A stretch of DNA of 11,586 nt from Clostridia bacterium (GTDB lineage: Bacteria > Bacillota > Clostridia > Oscillospirales > CAG-272). Below, in pieces: positions 4,729 to 10,553 of this stretch; position 1 is the first letter of the stretch, and every line of letters starts with the position of its first letter. The DNA lies in assembly GCA_900769475.1 (NCBI GenBank), contig CAAGGQ010000244.1:1-11586 (forward strand), written 5' to 3'. Made by a program: the position numbers and the translations under genes. The notes under the pieces are model-generated. The model was given only the letters and a program-made list of their open reading frames with translations, made no database searches and was not told where the DNA came from.

Positions 4729-5954
4729 ACAATTTGGAAGATAAAGAATTTGAGGTAATCGGTTTCGGGAACGTTCCAGAGGATGGGATGGTCGGGGGAT
4801 TGCTGACGCGCTTCGATCTGGCGCAGGCCCACGCCCGCATCCTCGGCGGCGTTGTGCAGCATTTGCTTAAAGTAGGTTTCGGTCATAAAATGAGAGCAGG
4901 AGCAGGTGGCAAGATAACCACCCCGGGGAAGTAGCTTCATGGCCTTGAGATTGATTTCCTTGTAGCCGCGGATGGCGTTTTTCAAAGTGTCGCGGCTCTT
5001 GGTAAAGGCGGGGGGATCCAGAATGATGAAATCGTAGTCGCCCTTGCCCTTTTCTGCCATGGAGGTGAGGAGCTCGAAGACGTCGGCACAAACGAAATCC
5101 ATGCGTCCGTCCAGAGCGTTGTTCTCGGCGTTTTTCTTTGCCATGGCGATGGCGTCAGCGGAGATGTCCACCGAGGTCACGTGGGAGGCACCGCCCCGCG
5201 CGGCGTTGAGGCCAAAGGATCCGGTGTGAGTAAAGCAATCCAGCACCTTGCGTCCGTGAGCGATCTTGGCAATGGCGGCACGGTTGTATTTTTGGTCGAG
5301 GAAGAAGCCGGTCTTTTGTCCGTTGATATAGTCCACCTCGTATTCAATGCCGTTTTCGGTGATGGAGGTGATGCCGTCGGTGTTGGTCAGAAGTCCCTCA
5401 CCCTGCCAGAAGCCCTTGAATTGCTCCATGCCCTCCAGAGCGCGGATGGCCACATCGTTGCGCTCGTAGAGAACGTTGATCTCGGCACCGAATTCCTCGC
5501 GGAGCAAACGCAGGAGGATCGCGTAAAGCTTATCTTTGATCTTTTCCATTCCAAGGGAAAGGACCTGGGTGACGATGACCGAGCCAAAGCGATCCACGGT
5601 GAGGCCGGGGAAGGCGTCGGCTTCGCCAAAGATGAGGCGACAGCAGGCAAAATCCACCTCGCCCATCACGGTGTGGCGGTAGTCGAGGGCCCAGCGGAGC
5701 TTGCGCTCCCAGAAGGCGTCGTCAAATTTATCGTTGGCGTTTTTGGAGACCACGCGAACGCGGATCTTTGAATGTTCGTTATAGAAGCCGGTACCCAGAT
5801 ATTTTCCTTTGGAGGAGCGCACGTCCACGAGGGCGCCGTTTTCGGGAGTGCCGTCAAGAGATACGACCTCGTCGGCATAGACCCAAACGTGGCCACCTAC
5901 AAGCATTTTTTCGCCCTTGGGCGTTATGGTAACGGTGGGATAGTTTCTTGGCAT
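4725..5954 (-). CDS. RlmI-type 23S rRNA (cytosine-5-)-methyltransferase
   Basis: A 409-residue class I SAM-dependent methyltransferase. The N-terminal about 75 residues form the PUA-type RNA-binding domain (PTVTITPKGEKMLVGGHVWV). A middle domain with TGFFLDQ (215-221) follows, then the Rossmann methyltransferase domain: motif I DCFTHTGSFG (239-248), VTSVDIS (259-265), motif IV DPPAF (313-317), and TCSCS (350-354) with the candidate catalytic cysteines 351/353. This layout matches E. coli RlmI, which methylates C5 of 23S rRNA C1962. Modification of the same base is inferred, not shown. The start at 5954 has GAAAGGA about 8 nt upstream and a consensus promoter. Downstream is the HD-domain gene on the same strand. 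Confidence 0.9.
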   Translation of the reverse strand: MPRNYPTVTITPKGEKMLVGGHVWVYADEVVSLDGTPENGALVDVRSSKGKYLGTGFYNEHSKIRVRVVSKNANDKFDDAFWERKLRWALDYRHTVMGEVDFACCRLIFGEADAFPGLTVDRFGSVIVTQVLSLGMEKIKDKLYAILLRLLREEFGAEINVLYERNDVAIRALEGMEQFKGFWQGEGLLTNTDGITSITENGIEYEVDYINGQKTGFFLDQKYNRAAIAKIAHGRKVLDCFTHTGSFGLNAARGGASHVTSVDISADAIAMAKKNAENNALDGRMDFVCADVFELLTSMAEKGKGDYDFIILDPPAFTKSRDTLKNAIRGYKEINLKAMKLLPRGGYLATCSCSHFMTETYFKQMLHNAAEDAGVGLRQIEARQQSPDHPILWNVPETDYLKFFIFQIV

Positions 5955-5988
5955 AGGAGCGTTCCTTTCACAATGCGTGTTTTGCTAT

Positions 5989-6017
5989 ATTATAGCACGG
6001 ATGCGGGGAATTGTAAA
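5989..6017 (-). promoter_or_regulatory. Sigma-A promoter of the rRNA methyltransferase gene
   Basis: On the minus strand TTTACA (6012-6017), a 17-bp spacer and a perfect TATAAT (5989-5994) lie about 35 nt before the start codon. Confidence 0.8.
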
Positions 6018-6027
6018 GGATTTGAAA

Positions 6028-6056
6028 GAAAAAAGAACGGCGATTACTCGCCGTTC
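6028..6056 (-). terminator. Intrinsic terminator of the LRR lipoprotein gene
   Basis: GAACGGCG (6035-6042) and CGCCGTTC (6049-6056) make a perfect 8-bp stem with a 6-nt loop. On the minus strand it is followed by TTTTTTCTTT. It lies 18 nt after the stop at 6074. Confidence 0.9.
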
Positions 6057-6073
6057 GAAAAGAACTATTTGAT

Positions 6074-7861
6074 TTACCACGCGGTTGGAACACCGTTCAC
6101 GTATCTCCAATAGTTGCCCTCGGTGGTGGGGTAGGTTTCGGAGTAATAATAGCGGGTGGCGGAAGTTAGTGCGTCATTATGAGAATCAATGATAGTTGTC
6201 TCCCAGTCTGTTGCTGCGCCGGTGTAGTAAACTTTTTTCAGGCCGGTGCAACCGGAGAATGCCTCACTGCCAATGTTTTTCACGCTGTCGGGAATGGTGA
6301 TATAGGTAAGGCTGGTGCAACCGGAGAATGCCCAATCGCCAATGTTTGTTACGCTATCGCCAAGGGTGATATTTGTAAGGCCGGCGCAATCCGTGAATGC
6401 TCCATCGCTAATGCTTGTCACGCTATCGGGAATGGTGATGCGGGTAAGATTGTTGCACGCTGCGAACGCATAGTCCCCGATGTGAGTTATGCTGTCGGGA
6501 AGCGAGGCGTTTGAAAGATTTGCGCAGCCGTTAAACGCATGGTCACCAATACTGGTTACACCTTCTGGGATAGTGATGCTTGGAAGTAAAGAACCGAAAA
6601 ACGCCCATTCACCGATAGTGGTTACTATATCACCGGTAGGCGAAACAGCTGAAATTATAACATTTTCATCTGCATACGAGCAGCCAATATAGCAGGTGCC
6701 GTCATTATTAGAGATGTAGTTGATTTGATCCCATACATCGGGGAATTCTCCTGAAAAATGCCAATACCCGCCTTCCAAGGTTGGTTGTGATTCGGAATAA
6801 AAGTAAGTAATGAGATTCATGTTATCGAACTCATTTTCAAAAGTAATATTATTCCCCCATTCTTCTACTGTACCGGCATAATAAATAGACAACACATTAA
6901 AAATGCGAGATCCTAGCGCATTTGTGCCAATATTAAGCAAACTGCTGGGAAAAACAATTTTTTCTAGATTATCGCATCCCCAAAACGCCCGTTCGCCGAT
7001 ACTTGTTGTTTCTTCTGGAATAGTAATATTTGCAAGATTTGTGCAGTTAAGGAACGCGTTCCTTCCAATATGTGCGACATTATCACCGATAGAAACATTG
7101 CCTAAATTGACGCAATTTTCGAAGGCTGAAGTGCCAATGGTAGTCACACCGTTTCCAATGGTAACACTTGCAAGGTTTGTGCAAGAATCAAACGTGTGAT
7201 CACCAACGGTGATCACACTATCGGGAATGGTGACATTTGTTAGATTGCTACAACCGTAGAACGCAAACTCATTAAGATTAATCACACTTTCGGGGATAGT
7301 AACATGGGTAAGATTACTGCAACCATAGAATGCACCATAGTTAATGTTTGTTATTCCGTTGGGAATTTCTATTTCGGTCACTAATTCGCCATTTAAATAT
7401 AACATTGCCCCATTAAGCAAGGGGTTGGAGGAGGAGTCGTCAAAGGAAATTGCTAACCACGATTCAATATCAACAATATGCACTTTTTTTAGATTTTTGC
7501 AACCTGCGAATGCGGCGAAGCCGATACGAGTTATTCCACTGGGAATAGTGATACTTGTGATGTTCTCCCCCTCAAGCTCAAAGGAACCAAAGCCAGAAGC
7601 GTCGAAATTATTGTTTTTTACAAATGCCAAATCACCGATTGCTGTTACCTTGTATCCATCTATCTTTTGTGGAATAACAATATCAGTCTCGGTACATGTG
7701 CCGAGACCCATAATGGTACAAGTTTCACCGTCCTCATTGAGTTTATACGCCAAGCCAACAGATTCTTTTGGAGTACCGTTGTTACATCCAAAGAGGACCA
7801 TTGTGCTACACAGTAAGAATAAACTAATAACTAGCCATGACCATCTTTTGAACTTCTTCAT
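6074..7861 (-). CDS. BspA-like leucine-rich-repeat lipoprotein with duplicated architecture
   Basis: A 595-residue secreted lipoprotein. The signal peptide (KKFKRW then a hydrophobic core) ends in a lipobox LFGC, with Cys26 the predicted lipidated residue, so it is anchored to the outer face of the membrane. The rest is made of about 23-residue LRR_5/BspA units of the type 'NLTxVTIPDSVTxIGxxAFxGC'. There are two halves: head 38-80, repeats to about 320, cap 326-377; then head 380-421, repeats to about 540, cap 544-595. The two caps are equal in length (52 residues) and share YYxG...W, YSE, P-T-x-EG-x-YW and final W. BspA-type proteins act as surface adhesins or binding proteins; no ligand can be named. 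The start at 7861 has AAGGAGG 7 nt upstream. A promoter (7934-7962) and terminator (6028-6056) make it monocistronic. Confidence 0.9.
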   Translation of the reverse strand: MKKFKRWSWLVISLFLLCSTMVLFGCNNGTPKESVGLAYKLNEDGETCTIMGLGTCTETDIVIPQKIDGYKVTAIGDLAFVKNNNFDASGFGSFELEGENITSITIPSGITRIGFAAFAGCKNLKKVHIVDIESWLAISFDDSSSNPLLNGAMLYLNGELVTEIEIPNGITNINYGAFYGCSNLTHVTIPESVINLNEFAFYGCSNLTNVTIPDSVITVGDHTFDSCTNLASVTIGNGVTTIGTSAFENCVNLGNVSIGDNVAHIGRNAFLNCTNLANITIPEETTSIGERAFWGCDNLEKIVFPSSLLNIGTNALGSRIFNVLSIYYAGTVEEWGNNITFENEFDNMNLITYFYSESQPTLEGGYWHFSGEFPDVWDQINYISNNDGTCYIGCSYADENVIISAVSPTGDIVTTIGEWAFFGSLLPSITIPEGVTSIGDHAFNGCANLSNASLPDSITHIGDYAFAACNNLTRITIPDSVTSISDGAFTDCAGLTNITLGDSVTNIGDWAFSGCTSLTYITIPDSVKNIGSEAFSGCTGLKKVYYTGAATDWETTIIDSHNDALTSATRYYYSETYPTTEGNYWRYVNGVPTAW

Positions 7862-7933
7862 AAAAGTTCCTCCTTAAAAAAATGCGCCAACTGAAGCCGT
7901 TGCCCAAAAGGTGCGCTTCAATCTTGTTTTATC

Positions 7934-7962
7934 ATTTTAACACTTAACCGCAAATTTGTAAA
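7934..7962 (-). promoter_or_regulatory. Promoter of the LRR lipoprotein gene
   Basis: On the minus strand TTTACA (7957-7962), a 17-bp spacer and TAAAAT (7934-7939). The leader of about 65 nt contains a TGAAGC/GCTTCA stem (about 7888-7917) upstream of the ribosome binding site. Confidence 0.65.
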
Positions 7963-8021
7963 TGGTTTTTTAATAAAAATTTCATTCACAAAAAATTAAC
8001 AACGAAAATATGACAGAATCC

Positions 8022-8050
8022 TTGCATTTTTGTTCAAAAAAGGATACAAT
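8022..8050 (+). promoter_or_regulatory. Promoter of the sufC-sufB operon
   Basis: TTGCAT (8022-8027), a 17-bp spacer and TACAAT (8045-8050). Transcription would begin near 8057, giving a leader of about 68 nt to the ATG at 8125. It is back to back with the LRR gene promoter; no clear Rrf2/IscR-type operator is visible by eye. Confidence 0.7.
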
Positions 8051-8124
8051 AAATAAGATTGGTTGATAATAAATTGATTTTATTTTCAAACGATCTTACT
8101 ATAACAAACAGGATTGACAAAACT

Positions 8125-8844
8125 ATGCTTGAACTGAAAAACGTATCGTATCAAACGGCGGACGGCAAGGAGATCCTTCGCAACGTCAGCCTGCAAATTG
8201 AAGACCGCTTCGTGGCCATCACCGGTCCCAACGGAAGCGGCAAATCGACCCTCGCCAAGCTGATTGCGGGGATCTATATTCCCACCTCGGGACAAATTCT
8301 TCTGGACGGGGTGGACATCACGCACATGTCCATCAGCGACCGTGCCAACAACGGCATCAGCTTTGCCTTTCAGCAGCCCGTGCGCTTCAAGGGCATTACG
8401 GTCAAGGATCTGATCTCCATTGCCTCGGGCAAAAAGATCTCGATCTCCGAGGCCTGCCAGTACCTCTCCGAGGTAGGGCTCTGCGCCAAGGACTATATCA
8501 ACCGTGAGGTAGACGCCTCTCTCTCGGGCGGTGAGCTTAAGCGTATTGAGATTGCCATGATCAACGCCCGCGGCACCAAGGTTTCGGTGTTCGACGAGCC
8601 CGAGGCCGGCATTGACCTCTGGAGCTTCAACAACCTCATTCAGGTGTTCAAGAGCATGTACGAGCGCACCCGCGGCACCATTCTCATCATCTCTCACCAG
8701 GAGCGCATCCTGGATATTGCCGATAAGATCGTGGTGATCGCCGGGGGTGAGGTGGCGGCCTACGGGGCCAAGAGCGAGATCCTTCCCGAGCTTCTCGGTG
8801 CCCAGGCGGGCTGCAGATTTACGGCAAAGGAGGCGCATGCGTAA
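8125..8844 (+). CDS. sufC: SufC-type ABC ATPase of Fe-S cluster assembly
   Basis: A 239-residue cytoplasmic ATPase. Walker A is GPNGSGKST (34-42), the Q-loop FAFQQP (80-85), the ABC signature LSGGELKR (133-140), Walker B VSVFDEPEAG (153-162) and the switch histidine His191 (IISHQE). The 'SGGELKRIEI' and 'DEPEAGID' wording is typical of SufC rather than of transporter ATPases, and no membrane permease accompanies it. It works with the SufB-like scaffold encoded next. The ATG at 8125 begins the canonical 'MLELKNVSY' N-terminus. A TTG at 8059 would add 22 residues but would lie almost at the transcription start. The ribosome binding site before 8125 is weak (AGGATT). The stop codon overlaps the sufB start by one base. 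Confidence 0.9.
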   Translation: MLELKNVSYQTADGKEILRNVSLQIEDRFVAITGPNGSGKSTLAKLIAGIYIPTSGQILLDGVDITHMSISDRANNGISFAFQQPVRFKGITVKDLISIASGKKISISEACQYLSEVGLCAKDYINREVDASLSGGELKRIEIAMINARGTKVSVFDEPEAGIDLWSFNNLIQVFKSMYERTRGTILIISHQERILDIADKIVVIAGGEVAAYGAKSEILPELLGAQAGCRFTAKEAHA

Positions 8845-9761
8845 TGGATAAGATTCAAAAGCATTTGCTGGAGCAGATCGCCGACCTTCACGAGGTTCCC
8901 CAGGGCGCCTACTCCCTGCGCATCAACGGAAACCTCTACGGAAAGAACGACTCTGAAAACATCACCATCGTAAAAAAAGAGGATAAACCCGGCATTGATA
9001 TCTACATTCGTCCCGGCACCAAGAACGAGAGCGTGCACATTCCCGTGCTGCTTTCTCAAACGGGACTGAAGGAGCTGGTCTACAACGACTTCCACGTGGG
9101 CGAGGACTGTGATATCACCATCGTTGCCGGCTGTGGAATCCATAACAGCGGTTCCTCCGAGAGCGAGCACAGCGGAATTCACGCCTTCTATCTTGGCAAG
9201 GGCGCCAAGCTCAAGTACGTGGAAAAGCACTATGGAGAAGGGGACGGATCCGGAAAGAATCTGATGAATCCCACCACCGTTGTAGTGATGGAAGAGAACA
9301 GCTATATGGAAATGGAGACCGCGCAGATCAAAGGTGTGGATTCCACCAAGCGTGCCACCACGGCAACTTTGGCCGACGGTGCCACCCTCATTGTTCGTGA
9401 GAAGATCATGACCCACGGCGAGCAGTTTGCCGAGACCGATTTTACCGTGGATCTCAACGGGGAAAACAGCGGAGCACATGTTATCTCCCGCTCGGTGGCC
9501 AAGGACAACAGCCGCCAGACCTTCCTCTCCCGGGTGCGCGGAAACAACAAGTGCTCGGGTCACACCGAGTGTGACGCCATCATCATGGACGACGCCCAGG
9601 TGACCGCCCTCCCGCAGATCGAGGCCAATCACGTGGACGCCTCTCTGATCCACGAGGCTGCCATCGGTAAGATCGCTGGCGAGCAGCTCATCAAGCTTAT
9701 GACTCTGGGGCTTTCCGAGAAGGAAGCCGAGGAGCAGATCGTGAACGGATTTTTGAAGTAA
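8844..9761 (+). CDS. sufB: SufB/SufD-family Fe-S scaffold protein
   Basis: A 305-residue protein of the SufBD beta-helix family, shorter than the roughly 470-residue SufB of full SUF operons. The conserved C-terminal core is present: NNKCSGHTECDAIIMDD (234-250) with Cys237 and Cys243, then QIEANHVDASLIHEAAIGKI (258-277) with His263 and His270-Glu271, and the ending 'LGLSEKEAEEQIVNGFL'. With SufC it should form an ATP-driven scaffold that builds Fe-S clusters. No sufD, sufS, sufU or sufA follows, so this is the two-gene SUF-like minimal arrangement (sufB1C1) known from archaea and anaerobic bacteria. The sulfur source is then presumably elsewhere or sulfide. Start ATG 8844 overlaps sufC TAA by one base and has AAAGGAGG 10 nt upstream, so translation is likely coupled. 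Confidence 0.88.
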   Translation: MDKIQKHLLEQIADLHEVPQGAYSLRINGNLYGKNDSENITIVKKEDKPGIDIYIRPGTKNESVHIPVLLSQTGLKELVYNDFHVGEDCDITIVAGCGIHNSGSSESEHSGIHAFYLGKGAKLKYVEKHYGEGDGSGKNLMNPTTVVVMEENSYMEMETAQIKGVDSTKRATTATLADGATLIVREKIMTHGEQFAETDFTVDLNGENSGAHVISRSVAKDNSRQTFLSRVRGNNKCSGHTECDAIIMDDAQVTALPQIEANHVDASLIHEAAIGKIAGEQLIKLMTLGLSEKEAEEQIVNGFLK

Positions 9762-9781
9762 ATCAAGGCCGTCGTTCCTTT

Positions 9782-9825
9782 GAGCCGCCTTTGACGCAGC
9801 AATGCGTTGGGGCGGCTCTCTTTTT
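9782..9825 (+). terminator. Intrinsic terminator of the sufC-sufB operon
   Basis: GAGCCGCC (9782-9789) and GGCGGCTC (9811-9818) form the main stem, with a second internal CGCA/TGCG pairing. It is followed by TCTTTTTG. It starts about 20 nt after the sufB stop. Confidence 0.9.
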
Positions 9826-9904
9826 GCCTTTGGATCACCCAATAAATGGTGATTTTGGAAAAAACAAGAAAAATTGCCCCCCAAAAAAGGAAAAAAATAA
9901 TTTT

Positions 9905-9960
9905 TTGTGCAATCTGCGCAAACGTAGAAAATTCAAACCCCAAAATGTGCAATATGCACA
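9905..9960. promoter_or_regulatory. Two operator-like palindromes, 40 bp centre to centre
   Basis: TTGTGCA-ATC-TGCGCAA (9905-9921) and TGTGCA-ATA-TGCACA (9946-9960) are related inverted repeats with the shared pattern TGTGCAATnTGCnCA. Their centres (9913 and 9953) are 40 bp apart, close to four helical turns. They resemble paired dimer sites for a repressor, but no promoter is visible right beside them and the target regulator is unknown. Confidence 0.4.
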
Positions 9961-10009
9961 AAACCGTCAGGTGATTTTTGCATAATTTCACGCCTTAAAC
10001 ACTTGGAAA

Positions 10010-10028
10010 ACTGGTAAATAGAATTTAC
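10010..10028 (+). repeat. Operator-like palindrome, first member of an inverted pair
   Basis: ACTGGTAAAT-AGA-ATTTAC contains the perfect palindrome GTAAAT-n3-ATTTAC. The inverted partner is at 10120-10138. It lies between a weak -35-like TTGGAA (10003-10008) and TACTAT (10026-10031), so it may be an operator. Confidence 0.4.
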
Positions 10029-10119
10029 TATTTGGTATTTTGTAAAAAATATCTTCTAAAAATATCAACAAAAATGATCGAAAATGGGGAGGCAGATGAA
10101 TGCTATTCAATAAAACGCC

Positions 10120-10138
10120 GTAAATCAGATTTACCAGT
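10120..10138 (-). repeat. Operator-like palindrome, second member of an inverted pair
   Basis: GTAAAT-CAG-ATTTACCAGT is the reverse complement of the first site (ACTGGTAAAT-n3-ATTTAC) apart from the 3-nt centre. The two centres are 106 bp apart, near ten helical turns. Confidence 0.4.
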
Positions 10139-10271
10139 AGGTTTTTGAGGAAAAACAGGAGGAAAACCAACCAAAAGAGATTGTAAACTTTTTGAAACAT
10201 CGATTTTGCAAAACCATGAATTTCTGAGTTTTTTGCGATTTTTGAGTGAATTTTTTGAGGTGACTTTCTTC

Positions 10272-10300
10272 TTGACAAAAGAGGCGTTTTGTGGTATGAT
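10272..10300 (+). promoter_or_regulatory. Strong sigma-A promoter of the secreted protein gene
   Basis: Perfect TTGACA (10272-10277), a 17-bp spacer and TATGAT (10295-10300). T-tracts at roughly 10-bp intervals (about 10204-10256) lie directly upstream and would curve the DNA. Confidence 0.85.
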
Positions 10301-10306
10301 TACTAT

Positions 10307-10553
10307 ATCTAAATGGGGAAATTCTGCCCATCGGAGCAATTCGGTGGATGGAAGCCCGATTTTTTACGGACTTGGAAAAGAGGTTTTCGGCTCTGTGCCT
10401 TGTTGGCAGACGGGGATACAGGGTCGGTAATGTGTTTTTTAAGGCCGGCCGTACCGGGAACGGCGAGCTTGCACTTTGGAAGCGCGCCGGGAGCGGTGCA
10501 CAAAAAAGCGAGTGGGGAAACCTGCTCGGAATGATTTGCAGGAGGAAACGCAA
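10307..10553 (+). promoter_or_regulatory. Long structured 5' leader of the secreted protein gene
   Basis: About 245 nt separate the predicted transcription start from the ATG at 10554. The leader is much richer in G+C than the DNA just upstream. Visible hairpins are ATGGG/CCCAT (10313-10331) competing with CCATC/GATGG (10328-10351); GAAAA-GAGG-TTTTC (about 10375-10388); TGCC/GGCA (10397-10408); GCCGT/ACGGC (10448-10464); TGCAC/GTGCA (10470-10500); and CGAG/CTCG (10509-10528), which excludes CCTGC/GCAGG (10521-10542). The last stem covers the start of the ribosome binding site AGGAGG (10540-10545). I do not recognise it as a known riboswitch or T-box. Confidence 0.5.

Larger units (their letters stand above)
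9826..10271. other. AT-rich intergenic stretch without a gene
   Basis: About 445 bp between the suf terminator and the promoter at 10272. I see no ORF with both a start and a ribosome binding site longer than a few codons: MNAIQ from 10096 and MLFNKTP from 10100 follow GGGGAGG but are too short to support. It contains an ATCACC/GGTGAT inverted repeat (9834-9853), the TGTGCA palindromes, an inverted pair of ACTGGTAAAT-type sites and phased T-tracts. No tRNA, CRISPR or IS ends are seen. Confidence 0.6.

Noticed and set aside
5181..5771. Plus-strand frame inside the rRNA methyltransferase gene
   Set aside because: The minus-strand gene shows all methyltransferase motifs in order; the antisense product shows none.
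6074..7861. Periodic repeats that might suggest a CRISPR array
   Set aside because: The period is about 69 bp and codes for 23-residue leucine-rich repeats in an open frame; repeats are imperfect and spacers are not unique.
8059..8124. TTG start giving SufC 22 extra residues
   Set aside because: It lies almost at the predicted transcription start with no ribosome binding site, and the ABC domain begins canonically at the ATG at 8125.
8760..9884. 374-codon minus-strand frame opposite sufB
   Set aside because: It covers the sufC end, all of sufB and the operon terminator; the His/Gly/Leu-rich product is typical of antisense translation of this base composition.
10096..10123. Micro-ORFs (MNAIQ, MLFNKTP) after GGGGAGG
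   Set aside because: Too short to support; only a weak promoter-like sequence lies upstream and no attenuator follows.
10307..10553. Known riboswitch (c-di-GMP, glycine, lysine, cobalamin, SAM) or T-box in the leader
   Set aside because: None of the conserved cores I know for these classes, nor the T-box GGTGG-ACCGCG sequence, is present.
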